Origin: Bdellovibrio sp.
GTDB taxonomy: Bacteria > Bdellovibrionota > Bacteriovoracia > Bacteriovoracales > Bacteriovoracaceae
Length of the DNA: 60,006 nucleotides
NCBI GenBank assembly: GCA_016187935.1
Contig: JACPIU010000041.1
Span: 1-60,006 of the forward strand
Direction: 5' to 3'
Numbering within the stretch: position 1 is the stretch's first letter; each line of letters starts with the position of its first letter. The notes under the pieces are model-generated. The model was not told the DNA's origin and did not search any database. It saw nothing but the letters and a program-made list of their open reading frames with translations. The position numbers and the translations under genes are program-made. Positions 8,259 through 16,288 of the stretch are shown one piece after another.

Positions 8259-9697
8259 TGGCGACGGCGATGGCGGTAAGAGTTACCCTGAGGTCTGCGC
8301 GATCTGCCTCCACCAGATTGTGGTCGTGAGAAGTGACGATGACGCTCTTCCACTCGGGCCTCTTGCAACGGTCCAATGTCAGTCAGACGTTTTAATTCTT
8401 TATTGAAGGTCCAAGTAAAAAGTATTTTGAGCGCTTCTTCTTTTGATAGATGTTCAAAATAAGTTTTAAACAGATCAAAAGTTTCATCCGTTTTAAAATC
8501 ACCTTTTTTGTCTTGAAGGGCGGTAAAGATCGGTCCCATATTTTCAATTTCACGCAGCACTTTCATGGCCTTTAAATCGGCCACAGAGGGGAGGTCCTTG
8601 CGAGCAATGGTCACTCCCAACATCTTTTCCAAGCGACGTATTGAGTAAATATCGCGCGAATCCACCAGTGTAATGGCCATTCCCTTCATACCGGCACGGC
8701 CGGTTCGACCGATTCGATGAACGTAAGAGTCAATTTCCTGAGGTAGTCCGTAATTGATGACGTGAGTGAGGTTGTTGACATCAATCCCTCGCGCCGCTAC
8801 ATCAGTGCAAACCATAATATTGGTTTTCTTGGTTTTGAATTGGGCCATGGCAAAGTCACGCTCTTTTTGTGACATCTCTCCATGGAGCACTTCGATTTTA
8901 TGGCCGCGCAAATTGAGTTCATTGGCCAACTCGCGAGTTTCCATCCGTGTTCGGCAAAAAATGATTCCGTAAAAATCGGGCGTCATATCAAAAATCCGAC
9001 AGAGGGCCTCTTTGTGGTTTCTCTCACGAATCACATAATAACTCTGTTCGATATCGGCATTGCTCACCGTTTTCTTTTGCAGCGAGATCATTTTGGGATT
9101 TTTAAACTGCGAATTGATCATGTTCACGATCGGACGGGGCATGGTAGCTGAGAACATCCAGATGCGTTTTTCTGAGGAAGTGGCGCCCAAAATGGTGTTC
9201 ACATCATCCAGAAATCCCATATTGAGCATTTCGTCCGCCTCGTCGAGGATGACATGTTCGACAGTTTCAAACTTGAGTACTCCTCTCTCCAGAAGATCAA
9301 TCACCCGACCAGGAGTGCCTACAATAATGTGAGGGTGACCATGGCGAATGCCATAGATTTGTTTGTCGTATGAGGCCCCTCCAAAAATGGCTTCGACACG
9401 AATCCTTAAGTGTTTACCGAGCTTAACAATTTCTTCCTTAACCTGATTGGCCAGTTCGCGTGTGGGTGCCAAAATTAAGGCCTGGATATGGCGTGATTTA
9501 ATATCGATTTTTTCTAAGAGCGGCAGGGCAAAGGCGACTGTTTTACCCGTCCCCGTCTGGGCCTGACCGATAAAGTCACACTCTTCAGTCATGAGAAGAG
9601 GGATGACTTTTTCTTGGATTTCCGTCGGTGTGATATAGCCAAGTTCGGCCACAGCTTTCAAAAGAAGCGGATTAAGTGATAGTTTAGTGAAGTTCAA
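8255..9697 (-). CDS. DEAD-box ATP-dependent RNA helicase
   Basis: A 480-residue helicase with all classical motifs in order: Q motif near the N-terminus, AQTGTGKT (Walker A), PTRELA, TPGRVIDLL, LDEADEML, FSATMP, ARGIDV and HRIGRTGRAG. After the two RecA domains come about 120 residues with a DbpA/CsdA-like linker and a basic tail rich in R, H and G (RSRRPQGNSYRHRRRH), which should bind RNA. It probably remodels rRNA or mRNA structure, for example in the cold. The start codon appears to be TTG, preceded by AAGGA at a normal distance. Paralogues in this family are many, so I give no symbol. Confidence 0.93.
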   Translation of the reverse strand: MNFTKLSLNPLLLKAVAELGYITPTEIQEKVIPLLMTEECDFIGQAQTGTGKTVAFALPLLEKIDIKSRHIQALILAPTRELANQVKEEIVKLGKHLRIRVEAIFGGASYDKQIYGIRHGHPHIIVGTPGRVIDLLERGVLKFETVEHVILDEADEMLNMGFLDDVNTILGATSSEKRIWMFSATMPRPIVNMINSQFKNPKMISLQKKTVSNADIEQSYYVIRERNHKEALCRIFDMTPDFYGIIFCRTRMETRELANELNLRGHKIEVLHGEMSQKERDFAMAQFKTKKTNIMVCTDVAARGIDVNNLTHVINYGLPQEIDSYVHRIGRTGRAGMKGMAITLVDSRDIYSIRRLEKMLGVTIARKDLPSVADLKAMKVLREIENMGPIFTALQDKKGDFKTDETFDLFKTYFEHLSKEEALKILFTWTFNKELKRLTDIGPLQEARVEERHRHFSRPQSGGGRSRRPQGNSYRHRRRH

Positions 9698-9758
9698 AAA
9701 AAATCCTTATTTTGAGGTTGATCGAGTAGCAGTACAGGAGAATAGTTCAAAAGGGAAG

Positions 9759-11348
9759 TCATTCTTCATACCCGACAAATTGGTCATAAGTGCATTCTTC
9801 ATCCCGAACGCCTTTGTCTTCTACTGCGATCACCCGACTAGCGATGGTTTGGATAAACTGATGATCGTGGGAGGAGAAAAGCAGCGTTCCCTTAAAATCA
9901 ATTAACCCTTCGTTTAAAGCAGTAATGGTTTCCAAGTCCAGATGATTAGTCGGGTTATCCATAATTAAAACATTGGCGTTGGTGAGCAGTATCTTGGCCA
10001 GCATACAGCGAACTTTTTCGCCACCCGACAGCACTGTGCATTTTTTCAGCGCCTCTTCGCCCGAAAAAAGCATGCGGCCTAAAAAACCGCGAATAAAGGT
10101 TTCGGTTTGATCTTTGGAATACTGCCTTAGCCAGTCGATCAGTGAGAGCTTGGAATCTTGGAAGAAAGCTGAATTGTCATTAGGAAGATAGGCGCGGGAA
10201 GTGGTGACCCCCCATTCAATTTTACCAGAATCAGGCGTGACTTCACCCATTAAGATTTTAAATAATTCAGTGGTTATTAACTCGGATTTGGCCAGGAAGA
10301 CCACTTTCTGGCCCTTTTTTAAGGTGAAAGAAACATTATTGAGAATCTTCTTTCCATCACGCACCAAATTGAGACCTTCCACTCGCAACATCTGATCACC
10401 CGCTTCTCGCTCCTGTCGAAATCCCAAAAACGGATAACGACGACTGGATGGTGTGATGTCTTCAATGGTTAATTTTTCAATCAGTTTTTTACGTGATGTT
10501 GCTTGTTTTGACTTTGAAGCATTGGCAGAAAAGCGCGCAATAAATTCTTTCAAATCCTTTATTTTTTCTTCTGTCCTTTTGTTTTGGTCTGAGATCAAGC
10601 GTTGTGCCAGTTGGCTTGATTTGTACCAAAAATCATAATTGCCCACGTAAAGCTTAATTTTTGAAAAATCGATATCGCAAATATGAGTACAAACCTTATT
10701 CAAGAAGTGCCGATCATGGGAAACGACCAGAACAATGCTTTCCTCTTGTGCCATGATAAATTTTTCCAGCCAACTGACCGCCTTCAGGTCCAAGTCATTG
10801 GTAGGTTCATCGAGCAAAAGAATATCCGGTTTGCCAAAGAGTGCCTGCGCTAACAAAACTTTGACTTTTTGGGCGCCTGAGAGTTCTTTCATCTTTTTCG
10901 AATGGGAAGAAGTCTCCACTCCCAGACCTGCCAAAAGAGCGCCCGCAGTGGCCTCGGCTTCCCAACCATTTAATTCGGCAAAACGAGACTCCAACTCGGC
11001 GGTACGCTCGCCATCTTTCTCTGAGAAATTTTCTTTAGCGTAGAGAGCATCTTTTTCTTTCATGATGGCAACTAGCTCAGAATGTCCCAAGATCACAGTG
11101 TTTAAAACCATTTCTTCCTCAAAGGCAAAGTGGTTCTGGTTTAAAACCGCCATACGCTCGCCAGGAGTGATGTCCACTCTTCCGGTGGTCGCTGACACTT
11201 GTCCGCTTAGAACTTTGAGAAAAGTTGATTTGCCTGAACCATTGGCACCAATAACGCCATAGCAATTCCCCTTCATGAATTTGAGGTTCACATCCTTAAA
11301 AAGCGTCCGTCCTCCATATTGGAGGCCAATATCCTGTGTGGTGATCAT
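9759..11348 (-). CDS. ABC-F ATPase, YbiT/YkpA type
   Basis: A 529-residue protein with two ABC domains in one chain and no membrane segments, as in ribosome-associated ABC-F factors. The first domain has intact GANGSGKST, LSGAQKVKVLLAQAL and LLLDEPTNDLD. The linker is at about residues 240-320. The second domain has a degenerate Walker A (LAKSELITTELFKILMGE) and LIMDNPTNHLD, where the catalytic Glu is Asn, while LSGGEKVRCMLAK is kept. A decayed second site is a feature of the YkpA branch, so I read it as family-typical, not as gene damage. These proteins act at the ribosomal E site. The ATG at 11348 starts directly on the first strand of the ATPase fold. Confidence 0.9.
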   Translation of the reverse strand: MITTQDIGLQYGGRTLFKDVNLKFMKGNCYGVIGANGSGKSTFLKVLSGQVSATTGRVDITPGERMAVLNQNHFAFEEEMVLNTVILGHSELVAIMKEKDALYAKENFSEKDGERTAELESRFAELNGWEAEATAGALLAGLGVETSSHSKKMKELSGAQKVKVLLAQALFGKPDILLLDEPTNDLDLKAVSWLEKFIMAQEESIVLVVSHDRHFLNKVCTHICDIDFSKIKLYVGNYDFWYKSSQLAQRLISDQNKRTEEKIKDLKEFIARFSANASKSKQATSRKKLIEKLTIEDITPSSRRYPFLGFRQEREAGDQMLRVEGLNLVRDGKKILNNVSFTLKKGQKVVFLAKSELITTELFKILMGEVTPDSGKIEWGVTTSRAYLPNDNSAFFQDSKLSLIDWLRQYSKDQTETFIRGFLGRMLFSGEEALKKCTVLSGGEKVRCMLAKILLTNANVLIMDNPTNHLDLETITALNEGLIDFKGTLLFSSHDHQFIQTIASRVIAVEDKGVRDEECTYDQFVGYEE

Positions 11349-11461
11349 ATGAATGTCGTGCTACCACGTTAAAAGAATTCAAGTCAATGCTTTGCCGTGC
11401 GAAAACCTATAAAAATTACCCATTTATTGCTTCCGAAAGCATTCTTGACTATAGCTGTCTT

Positions 11462-12427
11462 ATGAAAGTTTGTGTGCAAGTTCTAACAGTCATTTTATGC
11501 TCGCAGTTATTTCTCCTTCAATCATTGGTGGTGCAGGGTAGTGAGGTGGATAATTTCACCGGACGCTATGAACCTCTGGACGATTCAATGGAATACCTCA
11601 ATCAAAAAATTGAAGAGGCCTTTGATCAAGCATTACTTTTGGCCAATGATGAGAAGAAGGGTTGTTCGGAAAAGCTGCTGTATAAGAGTTTGCGCGTCTA
11701 CTTTCGCAACCATGTCCAAGGGAAATTTAATCGTTGGTTGGCCCATACCGACGAAATAGCCAAAAGACCTGTCAACAATAGTCGTAGCATTTACACCGAT
11801 TTTAGGTGGTACGAAGCCCCCACTGCGGTCTTGAAGGATATTTATCAGGATACCACTGCCGAAGCAATTATGGTTAGTGGTGTGCAGACGGGCACGGATA
11901 AATTTGAACATTTTTTCGGACGCGGTTATGCCTATTTCAAAAAACTTAAGGGCAAACATAAAAAAATAAAAGAAGTTCTCAGATTTGGTCATTATTCGGA
12001 GAAATATTTTCTCGGGGCGCAGACCACCGGCATTTACAGTTACGGTGATCTGGCCGCCAATTTTCATGGCATGCGCTTTTGGAATCACTTGCAATTAAAA
12101 TCGCAAGATATTTTAGGTCCTGAATATAACCAAGGTCCCTATGTCGTGTGTCAGGCAGGCAAGTGGCAAAAAAAACTGGTTGAGGGCAAATTTCCTTTTA
12201 ATTGGAAAAATTATATCGATCTATCATGGGATGAAGGAAATAATTGTTCCGCTTTCAGAACTAAGGCACTCTTAAATAAAGTAAAACACAGAATTCAAAT
12301 TTTAGAAAACAGAACAGGCCAGCGGTATAGCTGTCCTGTCGATCCAGAAGGCATTTCGGCCTTAAAAGAGAAAATGTTCCCTTACTCAAAATGGTTCATC
12401 AATTCTGATGGACATAAAAGATTATAG
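11462..12427 (+). CDS. Exported orphan protein, paralogue of the gene at 58.5-59.6 kb
   Basis: The ATG at 11462 gives a 321-residue protein that begins with a signal peptide (MKVCVQVLTVILCSQLFLL), while the longer open frame adds non-coding-looking sequence. I do not recognise the family. The centre has TGTDKFEHFFGRGYAYF and TGIYSYGDLAANFHGMRF; the minus-strand gene ending at 58537 has LGIDKMGHFSSVGLSYY and DTFSYADLEANYQGLLL at matching places, so the two are distant paralogues with a conserved D-K-x-x-H-F ... S-Y-x-D-L-x-A-N-x-x-G core. Conserved D, H and N residues suggest an enzyme or metal site, but no function is known. It probably acts in the periplasm. Confidence 0.75.
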   Translation: MKVCVQVLTVILCSQLFLLQSLVVQGSEVDNFTGRYEPLDDSMEYLNQKIEEAFDQALLLANDEKKGCSEKLLYKSLRVYFRNHVQGKFNRWLAHTDEIAKRPVNNSRSIYTDFRWYEAPTAVLKDIYQDTTAEAIMVSGVQTGTDKFEHFFGRGYAYFKKLKGKHKKIKEVLRFGHYSEKYFLGAQTTGIYSYGDLAANFHGMRFWNHLQLKSQDILGPEYNQGPYVVCQAGKWQKKLVEGKFPFNWKNYIDLSWDEGNNCSAFRTKALLNKVKHRIQILENRTGQRYSCPVDPEGISALKEKMFPYSKWFINSDGHKRL

Positions 12428-12588
12428 TTAAAATTTTTTTTCGAAAAATCACCAATGTCATAAGTCATGCTGCTACCTGAGAGCAAGTTGTGCAAGCGCA
12501 AATCGATGTCATTGGCATATCAGGGCAACTCCTTAAATCTATCACTCAATTCACTATTATCAATGGGTTCTCAAAACAAGGAGTCTGT

Positions 12589-13833
12589 GTGAAAAATTTT
12601 TGGAAACGATCGATTCTTTTGTCTGCCTCGTTTTCTTGTCTTGCAGCTTTTATGACACCGAAGGCCTATGCCGTGCCTGCTTTTGGTCGAGCGATGGGAG
12701 GGGTTAGTTGTAATGCTTGCCACGCCACACCCACTTGGCAACTGAATGAAACTGGTCTTGAATTTCTAAGAAGTGGCCATCGTACCGATTACAAGGAATT
12801 TAAAGCGGATGATGTGAAGTGGGACAATTATTTAAGTCTCGTATGGAAATTTCGCGCCTATAACACTGAAGCTGCAAGGCCGGTTTCTCAATTTGAGCAG
12901 CACTCCTTTTCCATTTATTCTGGTGGCCCTCTTTCGGACCGCTTTTCTTACTTTACAGAGATGTATTTGAATGAAAATACCGGCTCTGCCGTAGGTGTTC
13001 AGGGAGATGCCGCTCGTAAAAAACTTGCCGAAGCCTTTTTGCAGTACAATCTGCCAATCGGCGAGCATAATTTTGTGGCATTTCGTGCCGGTGAAATTCT
13101 GCCAGAAATTGTTCATACTTTTGGGGCCGGTGCCAGAAGTATTGAGGATCGGGCGCAAATTTTGAACCAGACCACCAATAGCGCCAATCCATATAAGCCT
13201 TTTATTCGAACTCATGGTGTTGATGCCAAATTCAATTCAGAGCATGTGGAAGCCACGGTGGGTGTAGTTGATGGGGCGGCCGCCGCAACCAATGCTATTG
13301 ATACCAATAATCACAAAGACTGGTATGCCGCACTTCAAGGGAATGTCGATAAGAATGGCTCTGCCGTAGGGGTGTTTCATTACGAGGGCGTCTATACAAC
13401 TTATGCCACTCAAGATTCCACTGCAACTGCGGCAACATTTAATAACGAGTTTAGTAAAACGCTTGCCCTGGCCCGTTATGTCCATGACAAATTCCGCGTG
13501 GTTGGGGCCTACCTGACCGGAAAGGAAGAAGAGAATATTTCTTCTGTAAAAACTGAAACAAAAAATAAGGGATTTTATGGTCTTGTGGATTTCAACTTCA
13601 CAGATTCATTTGGAGCTTTTGCCCGCTATGACTTTTTGGATCCTCGTAAAGATACAGACTTCAGTGAAACCAAACTCACAACGGTCGGTATTAATGGATT
13701 GCTTTATATGCACGAAAAAAGTGGGGCCCGCTGGCAACTTGAGCTAAGTGACAAAAAGGTTACAGCATCTTCCGCCAGCACAAGCGAAGTAAAAACGCGA
13801 AAAGTTTTTGGCCAGCTTACTTGGGCGCTCTAG
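12589..13833 (+). CDS. Fused monoheme cytochrome-porin, Cyc2-like layout (copy 1)
   Basis: The GTG at 12589, 6 bases after AAGGAG, gives 414 residues; the longer frame lacks support and the second copy starts at the equivalent GTG. A signal peptide ends near AYA. The mature protein starts VPAFGRAMGGVSCNACHATP with one CXXCH, then about 350 residues of alternating amphipathic strands ending LTWAL, as in an outer membrane barrel. The motif P-x-F-x-R-x-x-G-x-x-C-x-x-C-H followed by a short loop and G-x-x-F-x-x-x-G is the layout of Cyc2 iron oxidases, in which an N-terminal heme domain plugs a porin. Role: electron passage across the outer membrane is inferred; donor or acceptor is unknown. A close tandem copy follows at 14140. 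Confidence 0.85.
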   Translation: MKNFWKRSILLSASFSCLAAFMTPKAYAVPAFGRAMGGVSCNACHATPTWQLNETGLEFLRSGHRTDYKEFKADDVKWDNYLSLVWKFRAYNTEAARPVSQFEQHSFSIYSGGPLSDRFSYFTEMYLNENTGSAVGVQGDAARKKLAEAFLQYNLPIGEHNFVAFRAGEILPEIVHTFGAGARSIEDRAQILNQTTNSANPYKPFIRTHGVDAKFNSEHVEATVGVVDGAAAATNAIDTNNHKDWYAALQGNVDKNGSAVGVFHYEGVYTTYATQDSTATAATFNNEFSKTLALARYVHDKFRVVGAYLTGKEEENISSVKTETKNKGFYGLVDFNFTDSFGAFARYDFLDPRKDTDFSETKLTTVGINGLLYMHEKSGARWQLELSDKKVTASSASTSEVKTRKVFGQLTWAL

Positions 13834-13882
13834 ATTCTTGCCTCTTTCTGTTCAGATTGAAAAAGAGAATAAAATCACACGC

Positions 13883-13912
13883 CTATTCCTGACCCATTTG
13901 GGTCAGGAATAG
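13883..13912. other. Strong hairpin after the first cytochrome-porin gene
   Basis: CTATTCCTGACCC (13883-13895) and GGGTCAGGAATAG (13900-13912) form a perfect 13-bp stem with a 4-base loop. No T-run follows, so this is not a textbook intrinsic terminator, though it may stabilise the 3' end of the upstream mRNA or attenuate read-through into the second copy. Confidence 0.6.
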
Positions 13913-13995
13913 AGTTAAGAGGGGAATTACTGAATTGAAATAAAGTTAACTTGCCTAAAAATGTATCATTTATCATGTTTAAATATGCTTAAGAA

Positions 13996-14011
13996 TGGCA
14001 TTGCTATTGCT
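13996..14011 (+). promoter_or_regulatory. Sigma-54-like -24/-12 element
   Basis: TGGCATTGCTATTGCT matches the sigma-54 pattern TGGCAC-N5-TTGCW with the right spacing and one mismatch. It lies about 130 bases upstream of the second cytochrome-porin gene. No sigma-54 activator is encoded in the window, and the first copy has no such element, so a chance match is quite possible. Confidence 0.3.
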
Positions 14012-14012
14012 A

Positions 14013-14045
14013 TGTTACAGTTGTGTTACAATTGCGTGACATTTT
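14013..14045 (+). promoter_or_regulatory. Three 11-bp direct repeats, candidate response-regulator box
   Basis: TGTTACAGTTG (14013-14023), TGTTACAATTG (14024-14034) and CGTGACATTTT (14035-14045) are head-to-tail with 11-base phasing. OmpR/PhoB-family regulators bind direct repeats with exactly this period, and such a regulator is encoded at 15566. The site is upstream of the second cytochrome-porin gene, with AT-rich -10-like sequence (CATATT at about 14060) at a suitable distance. Regulation by the neighbouring regulator is inferred. Confidence 0.45.
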
Positions 14046-14139
14046 CATTTAAAGTTTGCCATATTCTATCAACTGTTTAAATAATTAAAATCACTAATGT
14101 ATGTATTATCAATAGGTTTCACAAAACAAGGAGTTCGGT

Positions 14140-15399
14140 GTGAAAAAACTATGGAAAAGGTCTGTTTTATTATGCGTCTCCCTTTTATTTCTCGCAGTTT
14201 TCGTAACCCAAAACGCCCATGCAGTACCTGCTTTCGGCAGAGCGATGGGGGGGGTGAGTTGTAATGCTTGTCACGCCACACCCACATGGCAACTTAATCA
14301 AACCGGTTTGGAATTTTTAAGGAGCGGTCACCGTACTGACCATAAGGAATTTAAGGCCGATGAAGTAAAGTGGGATAACTATTTAAGTCTCGTATGGAAA
14401 TTCCGCGCTTACAATACTGATAAACCTGCGGCCAATGCAGGAGGAAAAAGTCAATTCGAGCAGCATTCTTTCTCAATCTATACTGGTGGAGCTCTTTCGG
14501 ATCGCTTTTCCTACTTTACCGAGATGTATTTATCTGAAAATAGTTCTAATACTGCCACCGCTTCCCAGGGTGATTCCGCTCGTAAAAAACTTGCCGAAGC
14601 CTTTCTGCAGTATAATTTGCCCATCGGTGAGCACAATTTTGTGGCCTTTCGCGCAGGTGAAATTCTGCCCGAGATTGTTCACACTTTTGGGGTTGGAGCA
14701 AGGAGTATTGAACAACGTGCCGAAATTCATAATACGGGTACCAATAGTGCGAACCCCTATAAACCCTTTTTCAGGTCTCAAGGTTTTGATGCAAAGTATA
14801 ATTCTGAATACGTAGAGGCCACCGTTGGTGTAGTTAATGGTGCTGCTACTAACACCAACCACATTGATAGCAATAATCACAAAGATTTGTATGCCGCTCT
14901 GCAAGGAAATGTCGATAAGAATGGTTCAGCTGTTGGACTCTTCCGCTATGAAGGTGTTCATACTACTTACGCTACTGCAGATAACAGCTCAACTGCGGCA
15001 ACTTTTAATAACGAGTTTAACAAAACTCTTCTTCTTGCTCGCTATGTGCATGACAAATTCCGATTGACTGGTGCTTATTTGAATGGTGAAGAAGAGGAAA
15101 ACATCTCTTCTGTAAAAACGAAGACAAAGAATAAAGGATATTTCGGCGTTGTTGACTTCAACTTCACAGATTCATTGGGTGTTGCTGCCCGTTATGATTT
15201 CTTGGATCCTCGCAAAGATACATCCTTTAGCGAAACAAAAGTTATGACACTTAGTGTGAATGGCATGTTTTATCAGCATGAAAAAAGTGGAGCTCGTTGG
15301 GCCCTCGATTATAGTGACAAAGAAGTATCAGCTACTTCGGCCACAACTAGCAAAACTGAAACTAAGAAGATTCAGGCCCAACTTACTTGGGCAATTTAA
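14140..15399 (+). CDS. Fused monoheme cytochrome-porin, Cyc2-like layout (copy 2)
   Basis: A 419-residue paralogue of the protein at 12589, alike over its whole length: the same signal peptide design, VPAFGRAMGGVSCNACHATP with one CXXCH, and the same barrel ending LTWAI. Differences concentrate in short inserts that look like barrel loops (for example around residues 100-107 and 145-152). It starts with GTG after an AAGGAG box, and the 40 bases before the start resemble those before copy 1, so the duplication included the leader. A strong intrinsic terminator follows. It should place a heme at an outer membrane barrel and pass electrons across the membrane; the partner and substrate cannot be told from sequence. 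Confidence 0.87.
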   Translation: MKKLWKRSVLLCVSLLFLAVFVTQNAHAVPAFGRAMGGVSCNACHATPTWQLNQTGLEFLRSGHRTDHKEFKADEVKWDNYLSLVWKFRAYNTDKPAANAGGKSQFEQHSFSIYTGGALSDRFSYFTEMYLSENSSNTATASQGDSARKKLAEAFLQYNLPIGEHNFVAFRAGEILPEIVHTFGVGARSIEQRAEIHNTGTNSANPYKPFFRSQGFDAKYNSEYVEATVGVVNGAATNTNHIDSNNHKDLYAALQGNVDKNGSAVGLFRYEGVHTTYATADNSSTAATFNNEFNKTLLLARYVHDKFRLTGAYLNGEEEENISSVKTKTKNKGYFGVVDFNFTDSLGVAARYDFLDPRKDTSFSETKVMTLSVNGMFYQHEKSGARWALDYSDKEVSATSATTSKTETKKIQAQLTWAI

Positions 15400-15429
15400 A
15401 ACTGGCTTTGGTTAATCAAATGAATGTAC

Positions 15430-15460
15430 GGCCCAGGATTGACCATCCTGGGCCTTTTTT
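15430..15460 (+). terminator. Intrinsic terminator after the second cytochrome-porin gene
   Basis: GGCCCAGGA (15430-15438) pairs perfectly with TCCTGGGCC (15446-15454), with a 7-base loop and six T residues directly after. It separates the porin genes from the two-component system. Confidence 0.9.
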
Positions 15461-15500
15461 AACATCTCAAATTTTCATATCTGATAAGCGTCATTTTCGA

Positions 15501-15528
15501 TTGAATACTTGTGTAATATACTCATAAT
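15501..15528 (+). promoter_or_regulatory. Promoter of the two-component operon
   Basis: TTGAAT (15501-15506) and CATAAT (15523-15528) are 16 bases apart, just after the terminator and about 38 bases ahead of the response-regulator start. Reasonable sigma-70 match; no test of activity. Confidence 0.45.
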
Positions 15529-15565
15529 ATTGATCTAATCTTAATTAGAAAAAGAGAGGTTTGAA

Positions 15566-16288
15566 ATGGGGAGTGCAGCTAACCGCCGTGGAGTAATTCT
15601 TGTCGTTGAAGACGATAAAGATCATGCTGACGGCTTGGCATATCTCCTTAATATGGAAGGATATCAGACCAAGGTGGCGTTAAATGGCCAGACTGGTTTG
15701 GAACTCGCCATGCAAGACCCGGTACCAGAACTGGTTATTCTAGATCTTATGCTCCCTGATATGATGGGAATTGAGGTGTGTCGGGAAATTCGTAGGAAGG
15801 TGAAAACTTGCGATATGCGAGTGCTCATGCTCACGTCACGATCCGAGGAGGCGGACCGGGTTTATGGTTTCGAAACTGGTTGTGATGATTATGTTACAAA
15901 ACCATATAGCTCTCGTGAGTTGATCTTTCGTATCAAGGGTCTGCTGAGGCGCGGGCCTTTAGAGACCATGCCGAGAGAAGAAATTGTTTTTGGAAAACTA
16001 CGCATGGAGACGACTGAACATCGCGTTTGGGTTAATGATATGCCAGTAAACCTTACTGCTCTTGAGTTTCGGCTGCTTCAGACCTTTTTAGAGCGTCGTG
16101 GACGTGTTCAAAGCCGAGAGGTGTTGCTCTCTGATGTTTGGGGAATTGAAGCGCATATAACCACCAGAACAATCGACACCCATATGCGTCGATTAAGAGA
16201 GAAGCTTGGCTCTGCTGGAGTTTACATCGAAACCCTGCGGAGTGTGGGGTATAGATTCCGCGCTCAACCTGACGAGACATCAACTTGA
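15566..16288 (+). CDS. OmpR/PhoB-family response regulator
   Basis: A 240-residue regulator. The receiver domain (about residues 9-125) has the acidic pair near E15/D16/D17, the phospho-acceptor D60 in VILDLMLPD, T90 and K112 in YVTKP. The C-terminal winged helix (about 140-232) ends with TRTIDTHMRRLREKLG and the GYRF wing, which are standard for the family. A GAGAGG box precedes the ATG. The stop overlaps the kinase gene start, so the pair is translationally coupled. Likely targets include the adjacent cytochrome-porin genes, given the 11-bp repeats at 14013, and possibly the diheme cytochrome gene behind the kinase. Confidence 0.95.
   Translation: MGSAANRRGVILVVEDDKDHADGLAYLLNMEGYQTKVALNGQTGLELAMQDPVPELVILDLMLPDMMGIEVCREIRRKVKTCDMRVLMLTSRSEEADRVYGFETGCDDYVTKPYSSRELIFRIKGLLRRGPLETMPREEIVFGKLRMETTEHRVWVNDMPVNLTALEFRLLQTFLERRGRVQSREVLLSDVWGIEAHITTRTIDTHMRRLREKLGSAGVYIETLRSVGYRFRAQPDETST

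Noticed and set aside
9759-11348. Degenerate second ATP site of the ABC-F protein as a sign of pseudogenisation
   Set aside because: The YkpA/YbiT branch commonly has a decayed second Walker A and a changed Glu; the rest of the gene is intact.
12490-12588. A 33-codon N-terminal extension of the first cytochrome-porin
   Set aside because: The extension reads as non-coding, would bury the signal peptide and has no ribosome binding site; the GTG at 12589 has AAGGAG and matches the start of the second copy.
13883-13912. Calling the 13-bp hairpin an intrinsic terminator
   Set aside because: There is no T-run on either side, so I list it only as a hairpin.
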